From contig CAJXOA010000005.1 in assembly GCA_913057685.1 (NCBI GenBank), positions 1-64,000 on the forward strand: a DNA stretch of 64,000 nt. Reading direction: 5' to 3'. The number at the start of each line of letters is the position of its first letter. Within the stretch, counting starts at the first letter, position 1. Below the pieces are notes generated by a model. The model was not told the origin of the DNA, ran no database searches, and saw nothing but the letters and a program-made list of their open reading frames with translations. The translations under genes were made by a program, and so were the position numbers. The DNA is from an uncultured Trueperaceae bacterium (lineage in GTDB: Bacteria; Deinococcota; Deinococci; Deinococcales; Trueperaceae). This document shows, piece by piece, positions 1 through 7,977 of this stretch.

Positions 1-1
1 G

Positions 2-199
2 GTGTGGCTGACGCTGGGGCTCGCCCGCCGGCCGCGCCGGCCGCGCGCGGGCGAGCGGCCCCCCGCCGACGCAGCGCGCCCGCCGGCCTCCCGCGCGAGG
101 CGGGACGGACCGGCGGGCGACGGGATGGCGGGCGGGGGTGCGCCGGCGCGCGAGGATCCGCTGGAGCGGTTCGCGCGGGCGAACGAGCGGCGCCGCTAG
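2..199 (+). CDS. C-terminal fragment of an unidentified protein
   Basis: The window opens inside a plus-strand reading frame that ends with a TAG stop at 199. The visible 65 residues begin with a short hydrophobic stretch (WLTLGLA), then an Arg/Pro/Ala-rich disordered region, and finish with a charged helical end, EDPLERFARANERRR. This looks like the cytoplasmic tail of a membrane protein, but nothing identifies the family. It converges on the bacilliredoxin gene with 22 bases between the stops. The third-position GC pattern fits coding sequence, but the frame is too short to be certain. Confidence 0.45.
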   Translation: MWLTLGLARRPRRPRAGERPPADAARPPASRARRDGPAGDGMAGGGAPAREDPLERFARANERRR

Positions 200-221
200 G
201 GCGCCGCCCTGCGCGAGGCCC

Positions 222-869
222 TCAGGCGGTCTCGAGCGCCTTCAGGCGGTCGTAGGCGGAGCGGGCGCGCGCCTCGAGCTGCGGGTCGCGGCCGCGGCCG
301 GCCATCATCATGTGCATCGTCGCGTGCCGCTGGTCGACGTCCCCGAAGATCGACCCGAGGATCTCGACCTCGGCGTTGGGGCGCAGGTTCGCGTCGTCGC
401 GGAACATCGTCGTGTAGTGCAGCTCGAACTGGGCGTCGTCCATGTCGCCGTGCAGGTACTGCTCGAGCACCTGCAGGTACGGACCCAGGTCGCTGCCCTG
501 CGCCGCGCCGGCCTGGACGGCCTCCCCCTGGGCGGGGAGGCGGCCGAAGCCCTCCTGCAACGTCTCGTGCGTGATGTTCCAGTTGTCGACGTCGAACACC
601 GCTTCGCCGTCGCGGAACACGATCACCTGCGGGCTTTCGTGGCGGATCCCGGTCTTGCTGGCCACCAGGTTGCTGGCGGGGCGGGCCTCGACGACCCGAA
701 TCACGCCGACCATCAGGTCCTCGCGGGGTTCCAGCCACTCCTGCAGGAACCCGAAGCCCTGCATGGTCTTGTGGCACGTCCCGGCCTTGAACACGATGCT
801 GGTCGGGTGGTCGCTCAGAAACGCGTCCACGTCCTCGGGACTCGTCAGATTCACGATGCGCTCTCGCAT
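222..869 (-). CDS. ytxJ: YtxJ/BrxC-type monothiol bacilliredoxin with a C-terminal extension
   Basis: 215 residues. The first ~105 match the bacillithiol-system redox protein YtxJ (BrxC): a thioredoxin-like fold with a single active cysteine (C32 in VFKAGTCHKT, in place of the family's TTCPIS) and the family block RPASNLVASKTGIRHESPQV. The family removes bacillithiol from mixed disulfides on cytosolic proteins. The start is ATG with AGGAGG seven bases upstream; a longer in-frame extension has no such site. Residues ~110-215 are not part of normal YtxJ (about 110 aa) and contain FELHYTTMF...ILGSIFGDVD, resembling the colicin-D-immunity-like fold. Agrees with bshB2 and yojF further along the window. 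Confidence 0.87.
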   Translation of the reverse strand: MRERIVNLTSPEDVDAFLSDHPTSIVFKAGTCHKTMQGFGFLQEWLEPREDLMVGVIRVVEARPASNLVASKTGIRHESPQVIVFRDGEAVFDVDNWNITHETLQEGFGRLPAQGEAVQAGAAQGSDLGPYLQVLEQYLHGDMDDAQFELHYTTMFRDDANLRPNAEVEILGSIFGDVDQRHATMHMMMAGRGRDPQLEARARSAYDRLKALETA

Positions 870-995
870 GGAGTGCCTCCTCTCGACGTTCCGGCGGTCA
901 GGGTACGCGCGCGGCGTAGCGCCCGACGTCGCCGACGCGCCAATCCTGACACGTCGGCTCCGCGTTTGCGGGTGGCCCCGCGACGACGGCGTTCG

Positions 996-1024
996 TTGAC
1001 CCCCCTCCCCCCGGTTGCTAGACT
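996..1024 (+). promoter_or_regulatory. Sigma-70 promoter of tRNA-Ser
   Basis: TTGACC (996-1001) and TAGACT (1019-1024) are separated by exactly 17 bases, and the -10 box lies 25 bases before the tRNA. This is the cleanest -35/-10 pair in the window and supports reading TANNNT hexamers elsewhere as -10 boxes. Confidence 0.75.
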
Positions 1025-1049
1025 CGCGGATGCTGGATTCGTGGCGCCT

Positions 1050-1141
1050 GGAGGGGTGTCCGAGTGGTTGAAGGAGCGCGCCTGGAAAGCGCGTATGTCG
1101 TGCAAACGGCATCGAGGGTTCGAATCCCTCTCCCTCCGCCA
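1050..1141 (+). tRNA. tRNA-Ser(GGA)
   Basis: A class II tRNA with a long variable arm. The acceptor GGAGGGG pairs with TCCCTCC (one G-T wobble), followed by discriminator G and an encoded CCA at 1139-1141. The anticodon loop CTGGAAA sits on a CGCGC/GCGCG stem, giving anticodon GGA at 1084-1086. The T arm contains GGTTCGAATCC. It decodes UCC/UCU serine codons. Confidence 0.97.
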
Positions 1142-1150
1142 ACGCCAACG

Positions 1151-1182
1151 ACGGTCGGTGCCCACGCGGCACCGACCGTTTT
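1151..1182 (+). terminator. Rho-independent terminator of tRNA-Ser
   Basis: A perfect 12-bp stem (1151-1162 with 1168-1179), a five-base loop and a TTTT tail, starting 10 bases after the tRNA CCA end. Confidence 0.9.
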
Positions 1183-1226
1183 CGTGGGCGGCGCCCCACG
1201 TGCGGGGCGCGTGCCATGCTGAGGGC

Positions 1227-1529
1227 ATGACGCTGCTGTTCTGGTTGCTCGTCGCCGGCCTCGTCGCCTACCTCGCCGGCCGCAAGGGCCGGCGGGCGTG
1301 GGTGTGGTTCCTCTACGGCTTCGCGATCTGGCCGCTGGCGCTGGTGCACGTCCTGTTGGCCCGACCGTCGCACGAGGCGCTCCGCGCGCGGCTAGTCGCG
1401 AGCGGGGCGCAACGCCCCTGCCCGCACTGCCAGGAGCTCGTGCGCAGCGACGCGACGGCGTGCCCCCACTGCGGGCGCGACATCGGCCCGACCGACGGCG
1501 CCTGGAGCCCGGCCCCGCACGACGGCTGA
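1227..1529 (+). CDS. Small membrane protein with C-terminal zinc ribbon
   Basis: 100 residues. There are two short hydrophobic segments (LLFWLLVAGLVAYLAG and WVWFLYGFAIWPLALVHVLL), then a cytoplasmic tail with CPHC...CPHCGRD, a rubredoxin-type zinc knuckle with two CxxC pairs. This layout is common in small bacterial membrane proteins of unknown role. CATGCT lies six bases before the ATG with no Shine-Dalgarno sequence, so the mRNA may be leaderless. The gene stands alone and converges on the lipoprotein gene at 1597-2052. Confidence 0.75.
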   Translation: MTLLFWLLVAGLVAYLAGRKGRRAWVWFLYGFAIWPLALVHVLLARPSHEALRARLVASGAQRPCPHCQELVRSDATACPHCGRDIGPTDGAWSPAPHDG

Positions 1530-1542
1530 CGCCGGCACGCGT

Positions 1543-1569
1543 CCGCCCCCGCGCGGGGCGCGGGGGCGG
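1543..1569. terminator. Bidirectional GC hairpin between convergent genes
   Basis: A perfect 12-bp GC stem (1543-1554 with 1558-1569) with a three-base loop lies in the gap between convergent genes ending at 1529 and 1597. There is no T tract, so termination strength is uncertain. Confidence 0.5.
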
Positions 1570-1596
1570 CGGCGGTTCGTCGGTCGGGGCGGTCGG

Positions 1597-2052
1597 TCAG
1601 TCGGGGACGGCGAACAGGTCGGTCGCGGTGCCTTCGCTCGTCGCGTCCGCCGCGACCCGCGTCGCCTCGATCGTGGCGTGGATGCGGTCCTCGCCCTCGG
1701 TGCGGCGGAGGCTGCCGTCGAAGCGGTCGGCGCCGGACCACTGGAGCTCGTACCAGATGCTTCGCTCCGTGTTGCCGGCGGTCAACTCCACGGTGGAGCC
1801 GCGCCGGAAGCCGGTGACGAGGGCGTCCGCGTCGCGGAACGTCATCGTGACGTACGGGCCGTCGGTCTCGACGGTGACGACGTCGGTCTGCACGACGCCT
1901 TCGCCGTCCTCGCCGGGCTGGTAGATCGGGATCGTCGATTCGGCGGTGGTTTCCGCGGTGAGGGCGTACGTGCCGTCGATCGCGGCCTCCCCGTCGGGAC
2001 TGCAGGCGGCCAGCGTCAGGGTCGCCAGGGCCAGGATGGTTGCGATGCGCAT
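1597..2052 (-). CDS. Putative lipoprotein of unknown function
   Basis: 151 residues. The signal peptide MRIATILALATLTLAAC ends in a lipobox (LAAC), so the mature protein should be lipid-anchored at C17. The remainder is a soluble beta-rich domain (for example VVTVETDGPYVTMTFRD) without a motif I recognise. The start is ATG with a GGAGG-type ribosome site (GAGGAGG) a few bases upstream. It is divergent from the pseudopilin operon by 137 bases. Secretion is clear; function is unknown. Confidence 0.78.
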   Translation of the reverse strand: MRIATILALATLTLAACSPDGEAAIDGTYALTAETTAESTIPIYQPGEDGEGVVQTDVVTVETDGPYVTMTFRDADALVTGFRRGSTVELTAGNTERSIWYELQWSGADRFDGSLRRTEGEDRIHATIEATRVAADATSEGTATDLFAVPD

Positions 2053-2189
2053 GGTGCCTCCTCTCCTCGTTCGGGCCCATCCTACCCCTCGCGCGGGGCG
2101 GCGGCGTTCCGGGCGGTACGGCGCGCCGCCCGGGGGTGCGCCGCGGCGTGTGCACCGCACGTCGGCCCTCCGGCGGGCATGATGGGGGC

Positions 2190-2735
2190 ATGACACGGCT
2201 CGGCCCTCCGTCGCGGGAGGCGCCGCGCGGGCGGCGCCCGCGCAGGCGGGTCGGCCTCACTCTCGTCGAGCTGCTCGTGGCGTTGGCGGTCCTCGGCGCG
2301 CTGGCGGGGGTGGCGACCGTGACGATGCCGACCGACCGCTTCGCGGTGAACGGCGAGGTCGAGGGCGTGGCCCGGCTGCTGCAACGCGCGAAGTTCCACG
2401 CCCTCGAGCGCGGCCGCTGGGTGTGGGTGGAGATCGACGACGCGAACGACCGCGTGATCGTGCGCAGCGGCGAGACGCCCGCCCTCGCCGATGCCGACGT
2501 CCGCGTCGAGGAACGACGGGTCGGGGCGGGCGGCGCCCCCCTCGCGCTGGAGGTGGCGGGCGCGACCCCGCCGGTCGCCCTGGTGTTCGACCCGCGCGGG
2601 ACCGGACAGGGGCTGCTGGAGGCGGGCGTGGCGACGGACGTCGACCGGTTCACCCTCACCGTTCGGCACGGGGGGAGCGGGTACGCGCGGGCGTTGGCCG
2701 TGAACCGCTACGCGGAGACGGAGGTGACGCCGTGA
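2190..2735 (+). CDS. GspH/FimT-type pseudopilin
   Basis: 181 residues. A prepilin leader ends at G22, followed by LTLVELLVALAVLGALAG with glutamate at +5, the hallmark of type IV pilin-like proteins cut by prepilin peptidase. The C-terminal part is a beta-rich minor-pilin domain with the GspH-like pattern RLLQRAKFHALERGRWVWVEI. First gene of a four-gene operon with 4-base overlaps (GTGA or ATGA). In related bacteria such clusters form the short pseudopilus needed for DNA uptake or type II-like secretion. CATGAT six bases before the ATG, without a ribosome site, suggests leaderless initiation. Confidence 0.85.
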   Translation: MTRLGPPSREAPRGRRPRRRVGLTLVELLVALAVLGALAGVATVTMPTDRFAVNGEVEGVARLLQRAKFHALERGRWVWVEIDDANDRVIVRSGETPALADADVRVEERRVGAGGAPLALEVAGATPPVALVFDPRGTGQGLLEAGVATDVDRFTLTVRHGGSGYARALAVNRYAETEVTP

Positions 2736-3193
2736 GGCGCACGAAGGGCCTGACGATGATCGAGGCGCTGTTGGCCCTCGCGATCCTGGGGGTGTTGCTC
2801 GCGACCGTCGCGTCGCTCCAGGTCTCGAACCTGACGGTGACGCGGGCGGCGGCGGCGGACGGCGAACGGTTGGAGGTGGCGCGCGCCGTGTTCGAAACGA
2901 CCGCGCGGCGGATCGAGGACGACTTCGCGGCGTACCGGTCGTGCGCCGGTGGGGCGGGCGCCTGCAGCGACGCGGGGACGCGCGACGGCTTCGCGTACAC
3001 GGTCGCCGTGTTCGGCGATCCGGTCGTGCGGCGGGTCGGGGGCGGGGACGTACCGACGCGGGGGTTGGTGCGCGTCGACGTGACGGTCGAGGGGCGCGGC
3101 GGCGCGACGTCGCTGCACCGCCACCTGTCGTGCCTCTCGGCGACCGCCCGCCCCGCGCCCAGCGTCGCGGACCCGGGAGCGGCGTGCGAATGA
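2732..3193 (+). CDS. PilV/GspI-like pseudopilin
   Basis: 153 residues, GTG start overlapping the previous stop by four bases. A very short leader ends at G6, followed by LTMIEALLALAILGVLLATV with E at +5. The globular part has a disulfide-capable pair (SCAGGAGAC) and late cysteines (LSC, AACE), consistent with an exported, disulfide-stabilised minor pilin. Order and size in the operon match the PilV position of minor pilin clusters. The exact subfamily is uncertain; membership in the pilin superfamily is not. Confidence 0.85.
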   Translation: MRRTKGLTMIEALLALAILGVLLATVASLQVSNLTVTRAAAADGERLEVARAVFETTARRIEDDFAAYRSCAGGAGACSDAGTRDGFAYTVAVFGDPVVRRVGGGDVPTRGLVRVDVTVEGRGGATSLHRHLSCLSATARPAPSVADPGAACE

Positions 3194-3873
3194 GGCGCCG
3201 AACGGTGGGCCTCACCCTCCTCGAGATCCTCGTCGCGTCGGCGGTGGCGGGGGTGGCGTTGGCGTTCCTGGGGACGTACTTCGCGCGGCAGGCGTCGATC
3301 TCGACCGACGTTCGCGACCGCGCGGCGTTGCACCTGACCCTCCGCACCGTCGCGGAGGCCGTCGCCCAGGACCTGACGTCGGCGGGCGCTCGCGCCGTCA
3401 CGGTCGGGGGGGTCCCGCGATTCGTGGACGCCGTCGACGTGACGTGCGGCGCGGTGTACGTCGCGTGCGGCGGGACGTCGGGGGTGGCGACGGTGACGTA
3501 CGCCTCGAGCCTGCACGCCGAGGTGCTGGGGGGGCTGGGGGCGGCCTGCCGGCAGGTGCGCTACACCCTCGCCGACCGCGCGGTGTACCGCCAGGACGTG
3601 GCGTGCGGCGACGCCTTCGCCGCGACGCCGGACTTCGGTGCGCGCCTCGCGCGGGGGGTCGACACCCTGGACCTTCGCTTCGTCTGCGCGGAACCGGATG
3701 CGGCGGGCGCGGTCGTGGAGACCGCGGACCCGTCCACCTGCCCGGTCGGCGTGCGCGCGGCGCGCATCGAGGTCGCCGGGACCGGTCCGTCGGGGACCCG
3801 GAGCGACGTCGTGACCCTGGAGGTCGGGATGCCCAACACCCGTGGGCGCGGCCTCGGAGAGGAGACGCCATGA
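3190..3873 (+). CDS. PilW/GspJ-like pseudopilin
   Basis: 227 residues, ATG overlapping the previous stop (ATGA). The prepilin cleavage site is G7, followed by LTLLEILVASAVAGVALAFLG with E at +5. The long globular domain holds several cysteines (DVTCGAVYVACGG, AACRQ, DVACGD, RFVCAEP, STCPVG), probably in disulfides in the periplasm. Third gene of the operon, matching the PilW slot, where the largest classical minor pilin usually lies. Confidence 0.84.
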   Translation: MRRRTVGLTLLEILVASAVAGVALAFLGTYFARQASISTDVRDRAALHLTLRTVAEAVAQDLTSAGARAVTVGGVPRFVDAVDVTCGAVYVACGGTSGVATVTYASSLHAEVLGGLGAACRQVRYTLADRAVYRQDVACGDAFAATPDFGARLARGVDTLDLRFVCAEPDAAGAVVETADPSTCPVGVRAARIEVAGTGPSGTRSDVVTLEVGMPNTRGRGLGEETP

Positions 3874-5561
3874 GGCGACGCGGCACGCGCCCGGCCGTCC
3901 GGGTGCGCACACGAGGCCCGCGCGACACCGGAGGCTTTCTGCTGGTGACGGTGTTGATCACCAGCCTGGTGCTGGTGGTGCTGGTTCTGGGGGCGTCGTT
4001 CGTCGCGCGCCTCGACCGGCAGGCGGCCGCGGAGCAACGCCGGGGGACCGGCGCGTACTACGTGGCGAAGGCGGGGATGGCGCACCTGGAGTCGACGATG
4101 CTGCTGGGCTTACACGACGCGTTCCTCGCGTCGGGCGGGGTGGGCGGGAGCGGTTCCGGCACGCCGGACGACCCGTGCGGCGTCGGCATCGAGGACGGCC
4201 TCGATTTCGGGGACGGCGTGCGGCTCTCCCCGAGCGACGCGACGACGCGGCACGAGGTGACGTTCGAGCTGGAGGGGGGCGGCACGTACGACCTGTCGTA
4301 CGCCGTCGAGGGGCCGTTGTTGTTGTTGCGGTCGGTCGGCAGCGACGGGGTGGCGCGCGCGACGGTGGACGTCGTCGCGACGGTCGGCGAGGGGGCGGCG
4401 TCGGTGTGGGACAACGCCTTGGTGGCGGGCACCCTGACGCCGGGCGCGGCGGGGGGCCTGGCGGGCACGATCGGCGTGTACGGCTCGGTGCACATCATCG
4501 CCGGCGACGCGACGGTCGATACCGACGTCGACCTGACCGGGAACGCCGGGATCTTCAACACGTACGCCGGGAAGGGCGACCCGCAGACCGACGTCCAGGC
4601 CGACGCGAACGCCCTGTTCGCCGACGACGCCCTGCGCTACCAGGACCTCTGCACGCGCGTGAAGATGGCGTCGGGCAACCTGGAGGTCGGCGCGCTGAAC
4701 AGCGCGGCCGGGACCCGCGTCGGCGCGGCGGGCACCACCGAGGGGGTCACGAACGCGATTCATGGGATCTACCTGGACCTCGAGGCGGGCGACCACGCGG
4801 TGCGCTCGAAGGGCGACGCGATCGATCCCGTCGCGGAGCCCTACGTGTTCGTCCGCAACCCCGTCCTGGACTACGACGCGTTCGCGTTCACGTCGCTGCC
4901 GAGCGTGGCCGACGGGCGGTACCCCCCGGTGAGCGCGGCCGACGTTCCGGTCCGGCGGGTGACGGCGGCGACGTGCCCGTGGATCGAGGTGAGCGGGGGG
5001 CGGACCGCGTTGCGGTTGCCCCCCTCGGAACCGTCCGCGGTGTGCGCCGACGACGCCGGCGACCCGGTGTTCACCTGGGATGCGGCGAGTGGCGTGCTGG
5101 ACGTGGTTCCGGACGGCCCGACGCCGGTCGCCTTCCCCGGCGCGGGGCTGGACGTGACGGGGGACGTCACCTACCGCGGGCGGACGACCTGGTTCTTCGG
5201 GGCGGACGGGACGACCGGCGACCCGGCGTACGTCGCCGACGCCGATGTCGGGGCGTCGCTGCGGTCCGTGGACGGCGACTACCTGACGGGGTCGGCGCTG
5301 GGGATCGTGACGAACGGGGACGTGACCGTCGATCCGAACGGGGTCGTGGCGGCGCTGACGTACGCCGAGGGGACGGTGGACGTCGCGAAGCAGACGACGC
5401 TGTTCGGCTCCGTCGTCGGGGAAACCGTGGTGATGCAGCAGGTGCCGCGCATCGCGACGAACCGGGAGGTCCCGCGCGTCGCCGCGGACCTGGGCATGCC
5501 CGGCGCGAACGAGGTGCAGGGTCCGGGGACGTTCCGGATCCTCAGCGAGGAGCGCCGCTGA
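3870..5561 (+). CDS. Large PilX-like / DUF4900-type pilus-associated protein
   Basis: 563 residues, last gene of the pseudopilin operon, starting inside the previous stop (ATGA). The N-terminal helix GGFLLVTVLITSLVLVVLVLG and the following RQAAAEQRRGTGAYYVAKAGMAHLE match PilX-type assembly proteins, which lack the E5 residue; indeed no Glu is present at +5. About 500 residues of beta-rich, Gly/Asp-rich sequence follow (for example SVHIIAGDATVDTDVDLTGNAGIF), probably a beta-helix exposed on the cell surface. DUF4900 is my best guess for the domain family. It may act as a tip adhesin or DNA-uptake component. Confidence 0.72.
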   Translation: MRRRGTRPAVRVRTRGPRDTGGFLLVTVLITSLVLVVLVLGASFVARLDRQAAAEQRRGTGAYYVAKAGMAHLESTMLLGLHDAFLASGGVGGSGSGTPDDPCGVGIEDGLDFGDGVRLSPSDATTRHEVTFELEGGGTYDLSYAVEGPLLLLRSVGSDGVARATVDVVATVGEGAASVWDNALVAGTLTPGAAGGLAGTIGVYGSVHIIAGDATVDTDVDLTGNAGIFNTYAGKGDPQTDVQADANALFADDALRYQDLCTRVKMASGNLEVGALNSAAGTRVGAAGTTEGVTNAIHGIYLDLEAGDHAVRSKGDAIDPVAEPYVFVRNPVLDYDAFAFTSLPSVADGRYPPVSAADVPVRRVTAATCPWIEVSGGRTALRLPPSEPSAVCADDAGDPVFTWDAASGVLDVVPDGPTPVAFPGAGLDVTGDVTYRGRTTWFFGADGTTGDPAYVADADVGASLRSVDGDYLTGSALGIVTNGDVTVDPNGVVAALTYAEGTVDVAKQTTLFGSVVGETVVMQQVPRIATNREVPRVAADLGMPGANEVQGPGTFRILSEERR

Positions 5562-5606
5562 CCCCGCCGCGCGCCGTCTTCACCGCGTTCCATCGTCCCT
5601 GACGAA

Positions 5607-5638
5607 GATCCGCCGCCCCGGCCATGGGGCGGCGGATC
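5607..5638. terminator. Terminator hairpin after the pseudopilin operon
   Basis: A perfect 13-bp stem (5607-5619 with 5626-5638) with a six-base loop, 45 bases after the operon stop and before the convergent disulfide oxidoreductase gene. The trailing sequence has only a short T run (TTTC), so it may serve both directions. Confidence 0.7.
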
Positions 5639-5725
5639 GGTTTCGGGAGCGACCGAAACGAAGAGGTGAGGGCCGGCGGGGAGGAGGCCCCGCGGCGGTG
5701 GGCCGAGCTCGGCCCGCGGACGTCG

Positions 5726-6394
5726 TCAGGCGGGGACTTGGGTCGCCGCCTGGATCGCCTCGACGAACTGCTTCTTGGGTTGCGCGCCGAGAAGCCGCGC
5801 GTCGTTGCTTTCGCCGATGATGGTGTCGGGCACGCTGCTGATCTTGAACGTGCGGCTGAGCACCGGGTACTCGTTCGCCTCGACGCCCTCAGCGATGATC
5901 GATTCGTTGCTCATCGCGAGGTCGAAGATCGTCAGGACCGCCTGCGGGCAGTAGGGGCAGGTGGGCGTGACGAACGTCTGCAGGGTCAGCGGTTCGTCGA
6001 GGGGGCCGACCTTGTCCTCGCGCTCCTCGCTGGGGCCGCCCAGCATGCGGATGGTCTCGAGGAGGGTGGTGAACTCGTAGCCGCTCGGCAGGCCGGTGAA
6101 GCGGAGGTTCGTGCGGGTCTCGCCCTTGCGGCGGAACAGCGTCGTCGGCGCGCGGGTGATGCCGGCCTCCTGGGCCTCCGCGTCGTCGGCGAGGGCGGCC
6201 TCGGTGACGTGGATCTTGTCGTTGAGTTCGGCGAGCTCGTGCAGCAGCTCGAGGGTTTCGTCCTGGTACCCCGTGGCGTCCTGCCCGGGGATCACGACGT
6301 CCCCGCCGGTCAGGACCTTCAGTTCGACCTCCTGCTCGAGGTCGGCCAGCATCGGGATGACCTGTTCCTTGACGTCGTCGGTGAGTAGCGGCAT
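5726..6394 (-). CDS. Glutaredoxin/PDO-like protein disulfide oxidoreductase
   Basis: 222 residues made of two thioredoxin-like units, the arrangement of archaeal and thermophile protein disulfide oxidoreductases. The second unit keeps the active site CPYC (C146, C149) and a cis-proline loop (SSVPDTII). The first unit has lost its CxxC: the equivalent loop is LTGGDVVIPGQ. It would therefore act as a one-site cytosolic dithiol-disulfide exchanger. The ATG has GGAGAGG six bases upstream. It is transcribed alone from a promoter whose spacer carries a CsoR-like palindrome, so control by copper or by sulfane sulfur is plausible. Confidence 0.82.
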   Translation of the reverse strand: MPLLTDDVKEQVIPMLADLEQEVELKVLTGGDVVIPGQDATGYQDETLELLHELAELNDKIHVTEAALADDAEAQEAGITRAPTTLFRRKGETRTNLRFTGLPSGYEFTTLLETIRMLGGPSEEREDKVGPLDEPLTLQTFVTPTCPYCPQAVLTIFDLAMSNESIIAEGVEANEYPVLSRTFKISSVPDTIIGESNDARLLGAQPKKQFVEAIQAATQVPA

Positions 6395-6465
6395 GGGTCC
6401 TCTCCTTCGTGGCCTCGTGGGCCGGGGTCACGGGGCCCGAGCGGCCTCCGCAACGCGATGGGACA

Positions 6466-6496
6466 AGGCTAGCACATACCCCCCGAGGGTATGCAA
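6466..6496 (-). promoter_or_regulatory. Promoter with CsoR/CstR-like operator
   Basis: On the minus strand TTGCAT (6491-6496) and TAGCCT (6466-6471) are 19 bases apart. Within that spacer lies a perfect palindrome CATACCC-N5-GGGTATG (6475-6493). The form ATACCC-N-GGGTAT resembles operators of the CsoR family (copper CsoR, persulfide CstR). Its position across the promoter suggests repression of the disulfide oxidoreductase gene. Confidence 0.6.
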
Positions 6497-6521
6497 CGGG
6501 GGCGAACGTCCCGCCCGGTGC

Positions 6522-6533
6522 TACCGTGAGGGC
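6522..6533 (+). promoter_or_regulatory. Leaderless -10 box of rph
   Basis: TACCGT is followed by six bases and then the ATG of rph, with no conventionally spaced Shine-Dalgarno sequence; transcription would start at or next to the A of ATG. Confidence 0.5.
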
Positions 6534-7259
6534 ATGCGTGACGGTCGCGACCCTGACGCCCTCCGCCCCCTCGCCCTCGAGGTCGGCACCCACCGCTGGG
6601 CGGAGGGCTCCGCCGACCTCACCTGGGGCGACACCCACGTCCGCGCCACCGTCACGATCGATCCCGGCCTCCCCCCGCACCTACGGGGCGGCAAGCACCG
6701 CAGCGGTTGGCTGACCGCCGAGTACGCCCTCCTCCCCCGCGCCACGACCTCCCGCCGCCCCCGCGAACGCCTCTACACCGGCGGACGCAGCCAGGAGATC
6801 CAGCGCCTCCTCGGGCGCGCCCTGCGCGCGGCGTGGGACCTCACCGCCCTCCCGAAAACGACGTTGATCCTCGACGTCGACGTGCTGCAGGCGGACGGCG
6901 GGACGCGCTGCGCCGGCGTCGTCGCCGGCTTCGCCGCCCTCCACGACCTCGCCGACCGCGCCGTCCGCGACGGCCGGTTGAGCGAGTGGCCGCTCCGCCA
7001 CGACGTCGGCGCGGTCAGCGTCGGCCTGCTGGACGGCGCGATGGTCACCGACCTCGATTACCGCGAGGACGACGCCGCCGACCTCGACCTCAACGTCGTC
7101 GCCACCGCCGACGGCCACCTGATCGAGGTCCAGGGCGGCAGCGAACGCGACCCGATCGACCCCGAACGCTACGTCGCCCTACTCGGGCGCGGCGTCGCGG
7201 CGGTCCCCCGCGTGCTCGACGCCATCCGCCCCGCCCTCGCCGGCGGAGGCCGGCGGTGA
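6534..7259 (+). CDS. rph: Ribonuclease PH
   Basis: 241 residues, a normal RNase PH length. It trims the 3' end of tRNA precursors by phosphorolysis. Family signatures are present: LRPLALEVGTHRWAEGS at the N terminus, the RxRLxTGGRSQEIQRLLGRALRA block around residues 80-100 that binds phosphate and RNA, GGTRCAGVVAG, and LDLDYxEDDAADLDLNVV near residue 175. Followed by rdgB with a GTGA overlap, a very common rph-rdgB pairing. Confidence 0.93.
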   Translation: MRDGRDPDALRPLALEVGTHRWAEGSADLTWGDTHVRATVTIDPGLPPHLRGGKHRSGWLTAEYALLPRATTSRRPRERLYTGGRSQEIQRLLGRALRAAWDLTALPKTTLILDVDVLQADGGTRCAGVVAGFAALHDLADRAVRDGRLSEWPLRHDVGAVSVGLLDGAMVTDLDYREDDAADLDLNVVATADGHLIEVQGGSERDPIDPERYVALLGRGVAAVPRVLDAIRPALAGGGRR

Positions 7260-7912
7260 CCGGCCCCGCGGACGACGCCCTCGTCCTCGCCAGCGGCAAC
7301 GCCGGCAAGATCGCCGAACTGCGCGCGGCGTTGGCGGGCGGCCCCACGACGGTGTACGCCCTCGCCGAACGCGCCCCGGACGGCCCCCCACCCCCACCCG
7401 AGGACGCCCCCGACTACGCCGGCAACGCCGCCATCAAGGCCCGCCACGCCGCCCACCTCACCGGCCTCCCCGCCCTCGCCGACGACTCCGGCCTCGAAGT
7501 CGACGCCCTGAACGGCCGTCCCGGCGTGCACTCCGCCCGCTACGGCGGACCGGGGCTCGACGACGCCGGCCGCGTCGCGCACCTCCTCGACGCCCTACGG
7601 GACGTCCCCGACGCGCGCCGGACCGCCCGCTTCGTCGCGGTCCTCGCCCTCGCCACCCCCGACGGCACCCTCCACGCGACCTTCGAGGGCACCTGCGAGG
7701 GGCGGATCCTGCACGCCCCCGAGGGCGCCCACGGGTTCGGCTACGACCCGGTCTTCCACGCCACCGACCTCGGGCAGGCGTTCGGGACCGCCGACCCCGC
7801 CGCCAAGCGGCGGGTCAGCCACCGCGCGCACGCCCTCGCGGCGTTCGCCGCCTGGTGGGACGGCCCCGCCGGGCGCGCGCTCCGCGCGCACCGCCCCGTC
7901 ACGCCCCCCTGA
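7256..7912 (+). CDS. rdgB: dITP/XTP pyrophosphatase (RdgB/HAM1 family)
   Basis: 218 residues. It hydrolyses deaminated purine triphosphates (dITP, XTP) to monophosphates, keeping them out of DNA. Seen: the N-terminal ASGNAGKIAELRAAL (family SxNxxKxxE), the active-site block GLPALADDSGLEVDALNGRPGVHSARYGG, and GFGYDPVFHATDLGQAFG near the C terminus. The GTG start overlaps the rph stop by four bases. A proline-rich insert (GPPPPPEDA) precedes the core helix. Confidence 0.93.
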   Translation: MTGPADDALVLASGNAGKIAELRAALAGGPTTVYALAERAPDGPPPPPEDAPDYAGNAAIKARHAAHLTGLPALADDSGLEVDALNGRPGVHSARYGGPGLDDAGRVAHLLDALRDVPDARRTARFVAVLALATPDGTLHATFEGTCEGRILHAPEGAHGFGYDPVFHATDLGQAFGTADPAAKRRVSHRAHALAAFAAWWDGPAGRALRAHRPVTPP

Positions 7913-7977
7913 CCCCGGCCGCACTACGATGACGACGGGCGCGCCCCGCCGCGCGCCGCCCGACGAAGGAGGCTCCC

